DNA of 64,000 bases from Lentzea cavernae (GTDB lineage: Bacteria > Actinomycetota > Actinomycetes > Mycobacteriales > Pseudonocardiaceae): NCBI RefSeq assembly GCF_014653695.1, contig NZ_BNAR01000001.1, positions 186,001 through 250,000 of the forward strand, read 5' to 3'. The notes below the pieces were generated by a model. It had not been told where the DNA came from. It made no database searches and saw only the letters and a program-made list of their open reading frames with translations. The position numbers and the translations under genes are program-made. Shown in pieces: positions 1 through 8,412 of the stretch (position 1 is its first letter; each line of letters starts with the position of its first letter).

Positions 1-27
1 TACGGCTGATGCTCCTCCACGAACGAC

Positions 28-2349
28 CTACAGCACGCAGAGCAGCGAACACGCCTTCGCGGACGACCAGTCGGTGTACGTCCTGGTCGCGTTGACCGGT
101 GTGTACTTCGCCTTCGCCTTGTTGGTCAAGGGGAACAGCGCCAGCAGTGCGTAGGTCGAGCAATGCACCACTTTGGACTCACCGGGTTGCAACGTGAACG
201 GTCCGGTCTGGCAGTTCGGCTCCACCTCGTCGACCACGTAGGCGTCCCCGACGGGGATCGGGCCGTTGTTCGTCACGGTGACCCGCCAGTACGCGGTCGC
301 GTTCAGCAGCCCGAGAACACCCACGGGTGCCTGCTTCACCCACGGTCCGGCGCCGCCCGCCTTGCAGTTCGCGGGCGTGTACGAGCCGCAGATCTCCTTG
401 TTCACCACCACGTTCGGCATGCACGCCGAGCCGGGTGCGACCTGGCGCGTCACCGTGTTGGACGTGATGGCGCCGGTCGCGTCCGTCCCGTTCGCGGTGT
501 TCGCGACGGAGGTGACCGGGCACTCCGCGGAGATGGCCGTGCGGAAGCACATCTGCGGTGCGTCGCCGTTGAACTCCACGGCCAGCGACGGCTGGTTTCC
601 TCCGCCGAAGTCCGCGGCGTTGTTCAGCACGATCGACGCCGTCAGGGTCAGCGAGGAGGCCGTGACGCCGGCCAGGTCGACCGTGCCGTCGGAGGCGAAC
701 CCCGGTGTGACGACCGGGTTTCCGCCGCCGTCCACGGCCTTCACGGTCGACGCGCCGAAGTTCACGTTCGCCGGTGTCATGCCGACGAGTCGCGCCTTGG
801 TGTAGGTGGTGGCGTGCGGTTTGCCGTCGCAGTAGAACTGCGAGGGGTTGAGCGACACGGAGGCGCCACTGCGTACGCACGGCGACGCCCCCGTGTCAGG
901 ATCCAGTGAGAACAGCACCTGGGCGTCTCCCAGCCCGAGCAGGCAGCCGGTGGGAGCGTCGTAGGCGTAGCCGTAATCTCTTGTCACACCACCGTTGACG
1001 TTCGGGTGGGAGACGCGCAACGGCATGCCGGGGCAGGCGGTTCCCGTGCTCCAGTCGTGGCAGGCCGTCACTCCCGCGTACGGGCCGCCCCAGATGCCGT
1101 AGTAGCTCCGGACGCGGTCACCGGTGCGGACGACCTCCGGCGTGAACACCAGGCTCATGCTCTCCAGGCTCGCCACGGCGGCGGGTGCGGGCAGCGACGA
1201 GCCGTCGATGGCGTAGCACGTGGTGACGTTGAAGGCGCCGGCCGTGCTCGCACACGCACCGGTCTCCTGACCCGTTGTGCTGTAGGAGGTGTAGGCGTTG
1301 TAGGTGTGGTTGTTCACCGGCCCGAGCGACTTCGGCGCCGGCCAGCCCGCGCACACGCCCGCGGCACCGGGGTCGAAGCAGCCCATCACCGGGTTGGTGC
1401 CGCTCATCATCGACGACGAGGCGAACAGCTTGCCCCCGGCGACGGCCAGCGCGCCGAGGTAATAGGTGCCGTGGTTGGTGAACGGCACGATCGGCGCGTA
1501 GGGCTGGCCACCGCACGCGGTCTGCGACGAGGGCGTCCAGCAGAGCACGTGGCCGGAGTTCGCGACACCGTAGAGGTTGCCGCCGATCTGCACGAGTCCC
1601 GCCATCTCGAACGTCTGCGCGGACCGGTTCATCAACGGCCAGTAGCCGCAGTTGCCGGGCGCGGCCAGGTCGAGGCAGGCGACGCCGACCGAGGACGCGG
1701 TGGTGGCCGAGTAGTACACGCGGGCGGAGTTGGCCGAGTCGCGGACGTACTGCGGCGCCATGGGACTGGCGATGTTGCCGGTGTCGCCCGTCCCGAACGG
1801 ACCGGGCGCCGTGTTGAGCGGCTTCGGCCACGGACCACCGGGACACGGTGCGTTCGTCGTGACGTCCGTGCACACCAGCTTCCTGGCCTGGGCGATCGAG
1901 TGGTGGTAGATGTTCCACGCCTGCAGGCGACCGGCCGGCGTGCGGTGCAGGATCGGGATGAACCCGTCGCCGCCGGTGAAGGCCGCGCTGGCCTGGACGG
2001 GTGGCGTGAGCAGGGTGGACAGGGCCTTGCCGCCGTTGCGCACGCCGGGGTTCGTGGCGCTGAGCGGGTTCCCCTCGGTGCCCGTCCAGCCCGGCGGCAC
2101 CTGCAGCGAACCCTGCAGGTAGCTCTGGCCGGCGCCGATCGGGTCGGTGATGGTGGCGGCGCCGTTGGCGCCGCTGTCGTAGGACACGACCCAGGTGGCC
2201 GTGTCGCCGTGGGAGGCGGGATCGGACACGCCCTGCACGGACTTGGTGAGCGTGGAAACGGGTGGCTGGGCGACCACCGGTACGGCGGCGGTGAGGGTGG
2301 CGCCGGCGAGCACGCCCGCGAGCACCATTGCCGGCAAACGTCTTCGCAC
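28..2349 (-). CDS. Secreted DUF11-type protein with Cys/Pro-marked internal repeats
   Basis: The 773-residue product begins at a GTG preceded by AAGGGA at about 8 nt. It has a clear Sec signal: basic start, hydrophobic run, likely cleavage after VPVVAQ. A DUF11-like domain follows the signal, and a second lies near the C-terminus (YWRVTVTNNGP, about residues 680-760). The middle 400 residues contain at least five loosely repeated blocks ending in motifs such as CGGQPY, CAGWPAP and CPGMPL, which may be propeller blades or disulfide-held repeats. DUF11 domains are typical of extracellular and surface proteins. The gene stands alone, and a TAGCGT hexamer at 2395-2400 could be its -10. The secreted location is well supported; the function is unknown. 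Confidence 0.8.
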   Translation of the reverse strand: MRRRLPAMVLAGVLAGATLTAAVPVVAQPPVSTLTKSVQGVSDPASHGDTATWVVSYDSGANGAATITDPIGAGQSYLQGSLQVPPGWTGTEGNPLSATNPGVRNGGKALSTLLTPPVQASAAFTGGDGFIPILHRTPAGRLQAWNIYHHSIAQARKLVCTDVTTNAPCPGGPWPKPLNTAPGPFGTGDTGNIASPMAPQYVRDSANSARVYYSATTASSVGVACLDLAAPGNCGYWPLMNRSAQTFEMAGLVQIGGNLYGVANSGHVLCWTPSSQTACGGQPYAPIVPFTNHGTYYLGALAVAGGKLFASSSMMSGTNPVMGCFDPGAAGVCAGWPAPKSLGPVNNHTYNAYTSYSTTGQETGACASTAGAFNVTTCYAIDGSSLPAPAAVASLESMSLVFTPEVVRTGDRVRSYYGIWGGPYAGVTACHDWSTGTACPGMPLRVSHPNVNGGVTRDYGYAYDAPTGCLLGLGDAQVLFSLDPDTGASPCVRSGASVSLNPSQFYCDGKPHATTYTKARLVGMTPANVNFGASTVKAVDGGGNPVVTPGFASDGTVDLAGVTASSLTLTASIVLNNAADFGGGNQPSLAVEFNGDAPQMCFRTAISAECPVTSVANTANGTDATGAITSNTVTRQVAPGSACMPNVVVNKEICGSYTPANCKAGGAGPWVKQAPVGVLGLLNATAYWRVTVTNNGPIPVGDAYVVDEVEPNCQTGPFTLQPGESKVVHCSTYALLALFPLTNKAKAKYTPVNATRTYTDWSSAKACSLLCVL

Positions 2350-2394
2350 GAGAGAGGTCCCTTCAGCGGCGGTGGGTTCGGGAACTGACCGCCG

Positions 2395-2400
2395 ACGCTA
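2395..2400 (-). promoter_or_regulatory. Candidate -10 hexamer of the DUF11 gene
   Basis: TAGCGT on the minus strand lies about 45 nt before the GTG at 2349, in the 199-bp gap after the monooxygenase/reductase gene. No convincing -35 was seen. The rest of the gap shows nothing else recognisable. Confidence 0.3.
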
Positions 2401-2548
2401 GGACCGTCCGCCGTGCTCGAAACACCCCCTCACCCGCGTGCACGGGATGTCTGCCCCATCAGACCAATGCGGTTGCACGGACCATGTGACCGGACAAGGA
2501 ATTCCAATTCATTGCCGAATCAACTTTCACCTGAACGCGCTGAAGTGC

Positions 2549-4906
2549 CTATCCGAGAACCGAATGCTCGCGGTGCGGGGTCCAGCGCACGTGCACGTCG
2601 CGGTCCGGCGGATCGGATCGGAGAAGGGACAACCGCGGCCGTACGGCGTCGGTGCGCGCGGACGGCGGCTTGCGGCTGCCGGCGCGGTACTGGACGGGCC
2701 ACTCGGCCCGGTGGTCCTGCTCCGCGGCCGCGTGCAGGGTCCAGTGCGGGTCGTAGAGGTGCGTGCGCCCGAGCGCGCAGAGATCGGCGCGGCCCGCCAG
2801 CAGGATGGAGTTCACGTCGTCGTAGGAGGCGATGGCGCCGACCGCGATCACGGCCGCACCCTGGACCTCGTGGCGGATCCGGTCGGCGAACGGGGTCTGG
2901 TAGCTGCGACCGTAGGCCGGGCGCTCGTCGGCCGTGACCTGACCGGTCGAGACGTCGATCGCGTCCGCGCCGTGAGCGACGAACGCGCGGGCGATCTCCA
3001 CGGCGTCGTGCTCGGTGTTGCCGCCGTCGACCCAGTCCGTGGCGGAGATGCGCACGATCATCGGCCGCTCGGCCGGCCACACCGCGCGGACGGCGTCGAA
3101 CACCTGCAGGGGGAACCGCAGCCGGTTGGTCAGGGTGCCGCCGTACTCGTCGGTGCGCTGGTTCGCGATCGGCGAGAGGAACGACGAAAGCAGGTAGCCG
3201 TGCGCGCAGTGCAGTTCGAGCAGGTCGAAGCCCGCCTCGGCCCCTCGGCGAGCGGCGGCGACGAACTCGCCGGTGATCCGGTCCAGCTCCTGGCGCCCGA
3301 GTTCGGAGGGAACGGGCGAGCCGGGGCCGTACGGCAGCGGTGACGGGCCGACGACGTCCCAGCCTCCCTCGGCCAGTGGTTCGTCCATGCCCTCCCACAT
3401 CAGGCGCGTGGAGCCCTTGCGGCCGGAATGGCCCAGCTGCAGGCCGATGCGGGCGGTGCTCCGCTCGTGCGCGAACGCCACGATGCGTGCCCACGAGTCG
3501 CGCTGTTCGTCCGTCCACAGGCCGGTGCAGCCGGGCGTGATGCGTCCTTCCGGCGAGACGCAGACCATCTCGGTCATCACCAGTCCCGCCCCGCCCATGG
3601 CCTTCGAGCCGAGGTGGACGAGGTGGAAGTCGCCCGGAACGCCGCCGGTCGCGGAGTACATGTCCATCGCCGAGACGATCACGCGGTTCTTGAGCTCGAG
3701 CCGCCCCAGCCGGAACGGCTGGAACATCGCCGGCGCGACCGTCCGCAGGCCCTGGGAGGCGGCGAAGGCGGCGTCGACGCGGTCGGCGAACTCACGATCG
3801 CGGGTGCGGAGGTTGTCGTAGGTGATCCGGCGCGAGCGCGTGAGCAGGTTGAAGCAGAACCGGGTCGGCTCCTGGTCCGCGTACATGCCGATGTTCTCGA
3901 ACCACTCCAGGGACGCCTGCGCGGCTCGTTGCGTGGACTCGACGACCGGGCGCCGTTCGACCTCGTAGGCCGTCAGCGCGGCTTCGACGTCGTGGTGTTC
4001 GTGCAGGCACGCGGCGAGGGCCAGCGAGTCCTCCATCGCGAGCTTGGTGCCCGAGCCGATGGAGAAGTGCGCGGTGTGCGCGGCGTCGCCGACCAGCACC
4101 AGGTTGCCGTGGTGCCAGCGTTCGTTGCGCACGGTGGCGAAGCTGAGCCACTTCGAGTTGTTGGCGAACACCTCGTGGCCGTCGAGCTCCTCCGCGAACA
4201 GCTCGCGGATGCGGTCGACGGCGCGTTCGTCCGAGGCGCCCGGCGGGAACTGCTCCCCGGTGTCGAACCCGGCGCGGCGCCACACGTCCTCGTGCATCTC
4301 GACGATGAACGTCGAACCCGTGTCGGAGTACGGGTAGCCGTGGACCTGCATGGTCCCCCACCGCGTCTCCTTGATGAAGAACTGGAACGCCTCGAAGACG
4401 CGGTCCGTGCCCAGCCACATGTACTTGTTGCGCCTGTGGTCCACAGTGGAGCGGAAGACGTCCGCGAACGACTGCCGCACGAGGGAGTTGACGCCGTCCG
4501 CGCCGACGACCAGGTCGTGGTCCGACCGCAGGAGCTCGGTGGCGGGCGCGGGCGTCGAGAAGTGCACGACCACGCCCAGATCGCGGCAGCGCCGTTGCAG
4601 CAGGGCGAGCAGCTCCTTGCGGCTCATCGCGGCGAACCCCTGACCGCCCACCGTGTGGCTCTCGCCGCGGTGGTGGACGTCGATGTCCGTCCACCGCGCG
4701 AACCGCCGTGCCATGGCGCCGGCGAACTCCGGGTCGGCGTTCTCGATCCCGCCGAGCGTCTCGTCGGAGAACACCACGCCGAAGCCGAACGTGACGTCCG
4801 GAGCGTCGCGTTCCCAGATGGTGACGTCATGCGACGGGTCGAGCTGTTTCATCAGCGCGGCGAAGTACAGGCCGGCGGGGCCACCACCGACGACGGCGAT
4901 CCTCAT
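2549..4906 (-). CDS. Fused FAD monooxygenase/OYE reductase acting on an aryl-CoA (2-aminobenzoyl-CoA monooxygenase/reductase or salicylyl-CoA 5-hydroxylase type)
   Basis: The 785-residue protein has two enzymes. Residues 1 to about 385 are a class A flavin monooxygenase: GGGPAGLYFAAL Rossmann start, VGADGVNSLVR, and the GD motif VLVGDAAHTAHFSIGSG. Residues 395-785 are an old-yellow-enzyme domain: FRLGRLELKNRVIVSAMDMY, the HCAHGYLLSSFLSP active-site strand and DEYGG. This fusion is known from aerobic 2-aminobenzoyl-CoA metabolism, where the ring is 5-hydroxylated and then reduced; databases also call it salicylyl-CoA 5-hydroxylase/oxidoreductase. ATG 4906 follows GGAGGT and overlaps the ligase stop (ATGA). 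The substrate (anthranilate or salicylate thioester) cannot be fixed from sequence alone. Confidence 0.88.
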   Translation of the reverse strand: MRIAVVGGGPAGLYFAALMKQLDPSHDVTIWERDAPDVTFGFGVVFSDETLGGIENADPEFAGAMARRFARWTDIDVHHRGESHTVGGQGFAAMSRKELLALLQRRCRDLGVVVHFSTPAPATELLRSDHDLVVGADGVNSLVRQSFADVFRSTVDHRRNKYMWLGTDRVFEAFQFFIKETRWGTMQVHGYPYSDTGSTFIVEMHEDVWRRAGFDTGEQFPPGASDERAVDRIRELFAEELDGHEVFANNSKWLSFATVRNERWHHGNLVLVGDAAHTAHFSIGSGTKLAMEDSLALAACLHEHHDVEAALTAYEVERRPVVESTQRAAQASLEWFENIGMYADQEPTRFCFNLLTRSRRITYDNLRTRDREFADRVDAAFAASQGLRTVAPAMFQPFRLGRLELKNRVIVSAMDMYSATGGVPGDFHLVHLGSKAMGGAGLVMTEMVCVSPEGRITPGCTGLWTDEQRDSWARIVAFAHERSTARIGLQLGHSGRKGSTRLMWEGMDEPLAEGGWDVVGPSPLPYGPGSPVPSELGRQELDRITGEFVAAARRGAEAGFDLLELHCAHGYLLSSFLSPIANQRTDEYGGTLTNRLRFPLQVFDAVRAVWPAERPMIVRISATDWVDGGNTEHDAVEIARAFVAHGADAIDVSTGQVTADERPAYGRSYQTPFADRIRHEVQGAAVIAVGAIASYDDVNSILLAGRADLCALGRTHLYDPHWTLHAAAEQDHRAEWPVQYRAGSRKPPSARTDAVRPRLSLLRSDPPDRDVHVRWTPHREHSVLG

Positions 4907-6483
4907 CGCGGCACCTCCTCCTCGACGATCTCGCGGAGCGCGAAGCGCTGCAGCTTGCCGCTCGCGTTGCGGGGCAACGAGGTCCGGAACCGCACCTCGC
5001 GCGGGTACTTGTAGGGCGCGATGGTCCGCTTGACGTGGTCCTGGATCTCCCTGGCCTTCCCGTCGTCCGCGGGCACGCCCTCGCGCAGCACCACGAAGGC
5101 GCAGACGACCGAGCCGCGTTCGTCGTCGGGCTTGGCCACGACGGCGGACTCCAGCACGTCCGGGTGGGTGTCGATGGCCTCCTCCACCTCGGGGCCGCCG
5201 ATGTTGTAGCCGGAGGAGACGATCATGTGGTCGCTGCGGGCGTGGTAGTGGAAGTAGCCGTCCTCGTCGCGGTGGAAGACGTCGCCGGTGACGTTCCAGC
5301 CGCCCACCACGTAGTCCTTCTGCCGCTCGTCGTCGAGGTAGCGGCAGCCGACAGGGCCGATCACGCCCAGCCGTCCGACCTCCCCCGGCCCGAGTTCCTC
5401 GCCGCCGGCACCGAGCACGGTCGCGCGGTAGCCGGGCACCGGTTTGCCGGTGGAGCCCGGCCGGATGTCGTCGCCCGCGGCGGAGATGAAGATGTGCAGC
5501 AGTTCCGTGGCGCCGATCCCGTCGATCACGCGGAGCCCGAGCCGGTCGTGCAGCCGTTGCCACGTCTCGAGGGGGATGTGCTCGCCGGCCGAGACGGCGG
5601 TGCGCAGACCGCTCAGCTTCGCCTCAATGCCGTCGCGCAGGATCGCCTTGTACGCCGTCGGTGCCGTCGCGAGGACCGTGACTCCTTGCTGCTGCACGAA
5701 CTCCGCGACCTGGGCGGGCGTGGCGGCCTCGGTCAGCAGCGCGCAGGCACCCGCCCTGAGCGGGAACACGACGAGCATGCCGAGGCCGAACGTGAAGGCG
5801 AACGGGGCCGTGCAGGCGACCAGGTCGTCGGCGTTCAACTTGAGCACGTGCCGGCCGAAGGTGTTGTCGATGGACAGGACATCGCGGTGGAAGTGCGCGG
5901 TGATCTTGGGTGAGCCGGTGCTGCCGGACGTCGGCGCGAGCAGGGCCACGTCGTCCGCGGCGGTGTCCACGGCGGTGAACTCCCCCGCCTTGGTCGCGGC
6001 GCGTGCGGCGAGGTCGTCGTGGTCGACGACGGGCAGCAGGGCGCGGACCTCGTCGGCGAACCGCCGGTCCGCCAGCGCGAGCGACGGACGGGTGCGCTCG
6101 ATGACCGGGGCGAGTTCGCGGGCGCGCAACGCGGCCATGGTCGTCACCACGACACCACCCGCCTTCAGGACGCCGAGCCACGCCGCCACGGTCCACGGGT
6201 TGTTGGGCGACCGGAGCAGAACCCGTTGCCCTGGAACGAGACCGAGGTCTTCGGAGAGCACCTGGGCCACCTGGTTGGCGTGCGTGAGCAGCTCGCCGTA
6301 GGACCAGACCTCCCCCTCCGGCGTGCGCAGTGCCGGGCGGTCAGGACCGAACCGCGCCACCGGAACGTCGATCAGCTCGGTGGCGGCGTTGAGCCTGTCC
6401 GGGTACCGCAGGTCCGGCGTCGTGAACTCGATCGCCGGCCACAGCGCCGAGGGAGGTAGGTGATCGCGAGCGAAGGTGTCCAT
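4903..6483 (-). CDS. Aryl-CoA ligase (2-aminobenzoate/benzoate-CoA ligase family)
   Basis: A 526-residue ANL-superfamily adenylate-forming enzyme. The phosphate-binding loop TSGSTGSPK is preceded by LLAP and followed by the unusual ITAHFHRD, a feature of benzoate and 2-aminobenzoate CoA ligases. GATELLHIF, GWNVTGDVF and the C-terminal lysine motif (SGKLQRF) are all present. It would activate the aromatic acid to its CoA thioester in the cytoplasm, giving the substrate for the fused monooxygenase encoded next, with which it overlaps by ATGA. The ATG at 6483 is the only start that leaves the thioesterase upstream intact. Benzoate, anthranilate or salicylate are all possible substrates. Confidence 0.88.
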   Translation of the reverse strand: MDTFARDHLPPSALWPAIEFTTPDLRYPDRLNAATELIDVPVARFGPDRPALRTPEGEVWSYGELLTHANQVAQVLSEDLGLVPGQRVLLRSPNNPWTVAAWLGVLKAGGVVVTTMAALRARELAPVIERTRPSLALADRRFADEVRALLPVVDHDDLAARAATKAGEFTAVDTAADDVALLAPTSGSTGSPKITAHFHRDVLSIDNTFGRHVLKLNADDLVACTAPFAFTFGLGMLVVFPLRAGACALLTEAATPAQVAEFVQQQGVTVLATAPTAYKAILRDGIEAKLSGLRTAVSAGEHIPLETWQRLHDRLGLRVIDGIGATELLHIFISAAGDDIRPGSTGKPVPGYRATVLGAGGEELGPGEVGRLGVIGPVGCRYLDDERQKDYVVGGWNVTGDVFHRDEDGYFHYHARSDHMIVSSGYNIGGPEVEEAIDTHPDVLESAVVAKPDDERGSVVCAFVVLREGVPADDGKAREIQDHVKRTIAPYKYPREVRFRTSLPRNASGKLQRFALREIVEEEVPR

Positions 6484-6509
6484 CGGTGAGTCCTTCCGCG
6501 GGCGGCGGG

Positions 6510-7412
6510 TCAGGAAGCGCGGATCATGCCCTCCTGGGCGGCGGTGGCGAGGTGGCGGCCATCGCGGGTGAAGAAGCGGCCGTACCCGAGGCCCCGGCCC
6601 GAGCCGGCGGCGACGGCCTCCTGCACGTAGAGCAGCCAGTCGTCGACCGGCCCCTCGCGGTGGAACCACATCGCGTGGTCGAGGCTCGCGGTGACGAGTC
6701 CCGGGCGCGCCCACGGAAGGTCGAGCACGCGCAGGATCGGTTCGAGGATCGTGTAGTCGCAGACGTAGGCCAGCGCGGCGAGGTCGCGCTGGGCGTCGGT
6801 CAGCCCGTCGACCGGGCGCAGCGGGTCGAACGGTTTGATCCACACGGCCTGGTGCGGGACCTTCTCCCCTTCGACGGCGAGGTAGACGGGGCCGGGCACG
6901 TGCCGCATGTCGAAGCTGCGGCCGCCCGACCAGTACGCCTTCGACTCGTCGGTCATCGTGCCGCCGGTGCGTCCGGCGAGGAAGTCCTGGGAGCTGGGGA
7001 TCGTGTCGGGACCGGGCAGGTCGTCGGTGAACTCGGCCTCGTACGTGCCGCTCGGCTCGCCCGCGGCGAAGTTCGCGAGTGCGACGTAGAGGGGCTTGCC
7101 GTTCTGGTAGCCGCGGACCTGGCGGGTGCTGTAGCCGCGGCCGTCGCGCAGCAGCTCCACCTCGTAGCGCACCGGAGCGCCGATGTCGGCCGGGCGCAGG
7201 AAGTAGCTGTGCATCGAGTGCAGCGCCTTGCCGTCGGTCACCGAACGCATGGCGGCGGCCGCCGCGGCGGCGACCAGGTCTCCCCCGTACGCCTTGGGCC
7301 ACGGGCAGGGCTGGGTGACGGCGGTGAACGCGAGGTCGAAGTGCTCGGGTTCGGCCTTCTCCAGCGTGACGGCCCCGGTGAAGATCGCGGAGGTCGTCGC
7401 GGGGGCGGTCAT
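6510..7412 (-). CDS. tesB: Acyl-CoA thioesterase II (TesB family)
   Basis: The 300-residue protein has a double hot-dog fold layout: an N-terminal half with FTAVTQPCPWPKAYGGDLVAAA and SMHSYFLRP, and a C-terminal half with SLDHAMWFHRE and RGLGYGRFFTRDGRHLAT. Length and motifs match acyl-CoA thioesterase II. The second gene of the leftward operon, its start overlaps the cupin stop (ATGA) and its stop lies 26 nt before the ligase ATG. Here it may release the hydroxylated aromatic acid from CoA before ring opening or rescue stalled CoA esters; that role is inference from position. Confidence 0.88.
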   Translation of the reverse strand: MTAPATTSAIFTGAVTLEKAEPEHFDLAFTAVTQPCPWPKAYGGDLVAAAAAAAMRSVTDGKALHSMHSYFLRPADIGAPVRYEVELLRDGRGYSTRQVRGYQNGKPLYVALANFAAGEPSGTYEAEFTDDLPGPDTIPSSQDFLAGRTGGTMTDESKAYWSGGRSFDMRHVPGPVYLAVEGEKVPHQAVWIKPFDPLRPVDGLTDAQRDLAALAYVCDYTILEPILRVLDLPWARPGLVTASLDHAMWFHREGPVDDWLLYVQEAVAAGSGRGLGYGRFFTRDGRHLATAAQEGMIRAS

Positions 7413-7891
7413 CGGCTCAGCCAGTCGCGCAGGTCCTCGTCCGGCACGTCGTCCAGGTTCACGACGATGTTCTCCGGCGTCCGCGTCGTCATCCACGTGA
7501 GCGGGTTGTTCCGGTCGAGGTTGCACTCGATGTGCGGCATGAACGGGGGCACGAACACCCAGTCGCCCTCCTCCATGTCGACGTAGTCCTCGAACCTCTC
7601 GCCGAAGTAGATCCGCGCGCGACCGGACAGCACGTACCCGCCGGTCTCGGCCTCGCCGTGGTGGTGGGTGACCGAGCGGTAGCCGGGTTCGTTGGTGACC
7701 TTGCCGAACCACAGCCTCGTCGCCGGGGTGTGCTGGATGCTCACGCCCGAGATCCGGACCGCGCCGCCGGAGTTCGCGGTGTCCGGGTTCTCGGCGCCGC
7801 CGCGCGTCACGACCGGCGCCACCAGTCCGCTGGGCAGCCGGTACATCGAGTTGTCGCCTTCGAGCCGGTACTTGCTGAGGTCGGGCTCCAT
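7409..7891 (-). CDS. Single-domain metal-binding cupin, first gene of the aryl-CoA operon
   Basis: A 160-residue cupin with a full metal site: motif 1 THHHGEAETGGYVLSG (two His and a Glu) and motif 2 GDWVFVPPFMPHIECN (third His). Single cupins of this kind include 3-hydroxyanthranilate-type ring-cleaving dioxygenases; gentisate dioxygenases are about twice this length. With aryl-CoA hydroxylation enzymes downstream and an FAH-family hydrolase across the promoter, a ring-opening dioxygenase is plausible, but an isomerase or binding role is not excluded. The ATG lies 6 nt after the -10 hexamer, so the mRNA is probably leaderless. No Shine-Dalgarno is present. Confidence 0.75.
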   Translation of the reverse strand: MEPDLSKYRLEGDNSMYRLPSGLVAPVVTRGGAENPDTANSGGAVRISGVSIQHTPATRLWFGKVTNEPGYRSVTHHHGEAETGGYVLSGRARIYFGERFEDYVDMEEGDWVFVPPFMPHIECNLDRNNPLTWMTTRTPENIVVNLDDVPDEDLRDWLSR

Positions 7892-7897
7892 ATCTCG

Positions 7898-7926
7898 TAT
7901 TCTTCACGACCGTCAGATAGTGTCAA
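7898..7926 (-). promoter_or_regulatory. Promoter of the aryl-CoA operon (TTGACA-N17-AGAATA), leaderless
   Basis: On the minus strand a consensus TTGACA (7926-7921) is separated by exactly 17 bp from AGAATA (7903-7898), and six bases later comes the ATG at 7891. Transcription would begin at or next to the start codon. Confidence 0.7.
7918..7923 (+). promoter_or_regulatory. Candidate -10 of the RidA-family gene
   Basis: TAGTGT on the plus strand lies 8 nt before the ATG at 7932. It overlaps the -35 of the opposite promoter, so the two promoters share about 40 bp and probably exclude each other. No good -35 was seen. Confidence 0.4.
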
Positions 7927-7931
7927 TACTC

Positions 7932-8348
7932 ATGAGGCCTGCAGCAGTGAACCCGGCCAGCCTTCCCCGGCCCCGCGGCTACTCCCACGGCACCCTCGCC
8001 GGCACCACCCTGCACCTGGGCGGGCAGACCGCCCTGGACGCGGAGATGCGGATCGTCCCCGGCGGGATCGTCGAGCAGTTCCGCCAGGCGTTCGGCAACG
8101 TGCTGACGACGTTGCGCGCGGCCGGCGGCGAGCCGGAGGACCTGGTCAGCATCACGATCTACCTCACCGACATCCCCGACTACCAGGCGCACGGCAAGGA
8201 GATCGGCGAGGTGTGGCGCGAGCTCGCCGGACCCGTCTACCCGGCCATGGCGGGCATCGGCTGCACGGCGTTGTGGCAGCCGGAGGCGCTCATCGAGATC
8301 CTCGGCGTCGCGGTGATCCCCGAAGAGCGGCTGGTCAGGCCTACCTGA
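7932..8348 (+). CDS. RidA/YjgF-family enamine-imine deaminase
   Basis: A 138-residue protein with the Rid fold pattern: GTLAGTTLHLGGQTALD near the N-terminus, FRQAFGNVLTTLRAAGGEPEDLVSITIYLTDI in the middle and the end motif YPAMAGIGCTALWQPEALIEI. RidA proteins hydrolyse reactive enamines/imines, and the related 2-aminomuconate deaminase acts in aminoaromatic breakdown. It faces the aryl-CoA operon across a 40-bp promoter and precedes the FAH and paaX genes. If the substrate is an aminobenzoate, the enamine made by the monooxygenase/reductase would be a logical target (inference). The ATG at 7932 is used because upstream codons of the same frame lie inside the opposing cupin gene. Confidence 0.85.
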   Translation: MRPAAVNPASLPRPRGYSHGTLAGTTLHLGGQTALDAEMRIVPGGIVEQFRQAFGNVLTTLRAAGGEPEDLVSITIYLTDIPDYQAHGKEIGEVWRELAGPVYPAMAGIGCTALWQPEALIEILGVAVIPEERLVRPT

Positions 8349-8351
8349 ATC

Positions 8352-8390
8352 GATAGCGTTCCCATGATCTACGAAACGTGAACGCGATAT
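8352..8390. promoter_or_regulatory. Inverted repeat upstream of the FAH gene, candidate PaaX operator
   Basis: The 64-bp gap between the RidA and FAH genes holds arms GCGTTC (8356-8361) and GAACGC (8380-8385), 18 bp apart, bordered by GATA and GATAT. Position and symmetry suggest a regulator site; PaaX is the nearest candidate. Confidence 0.4.
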
Positions 8391-8412
8391 CCGAGTTCGA
8401 GGAGGTTCGCGG

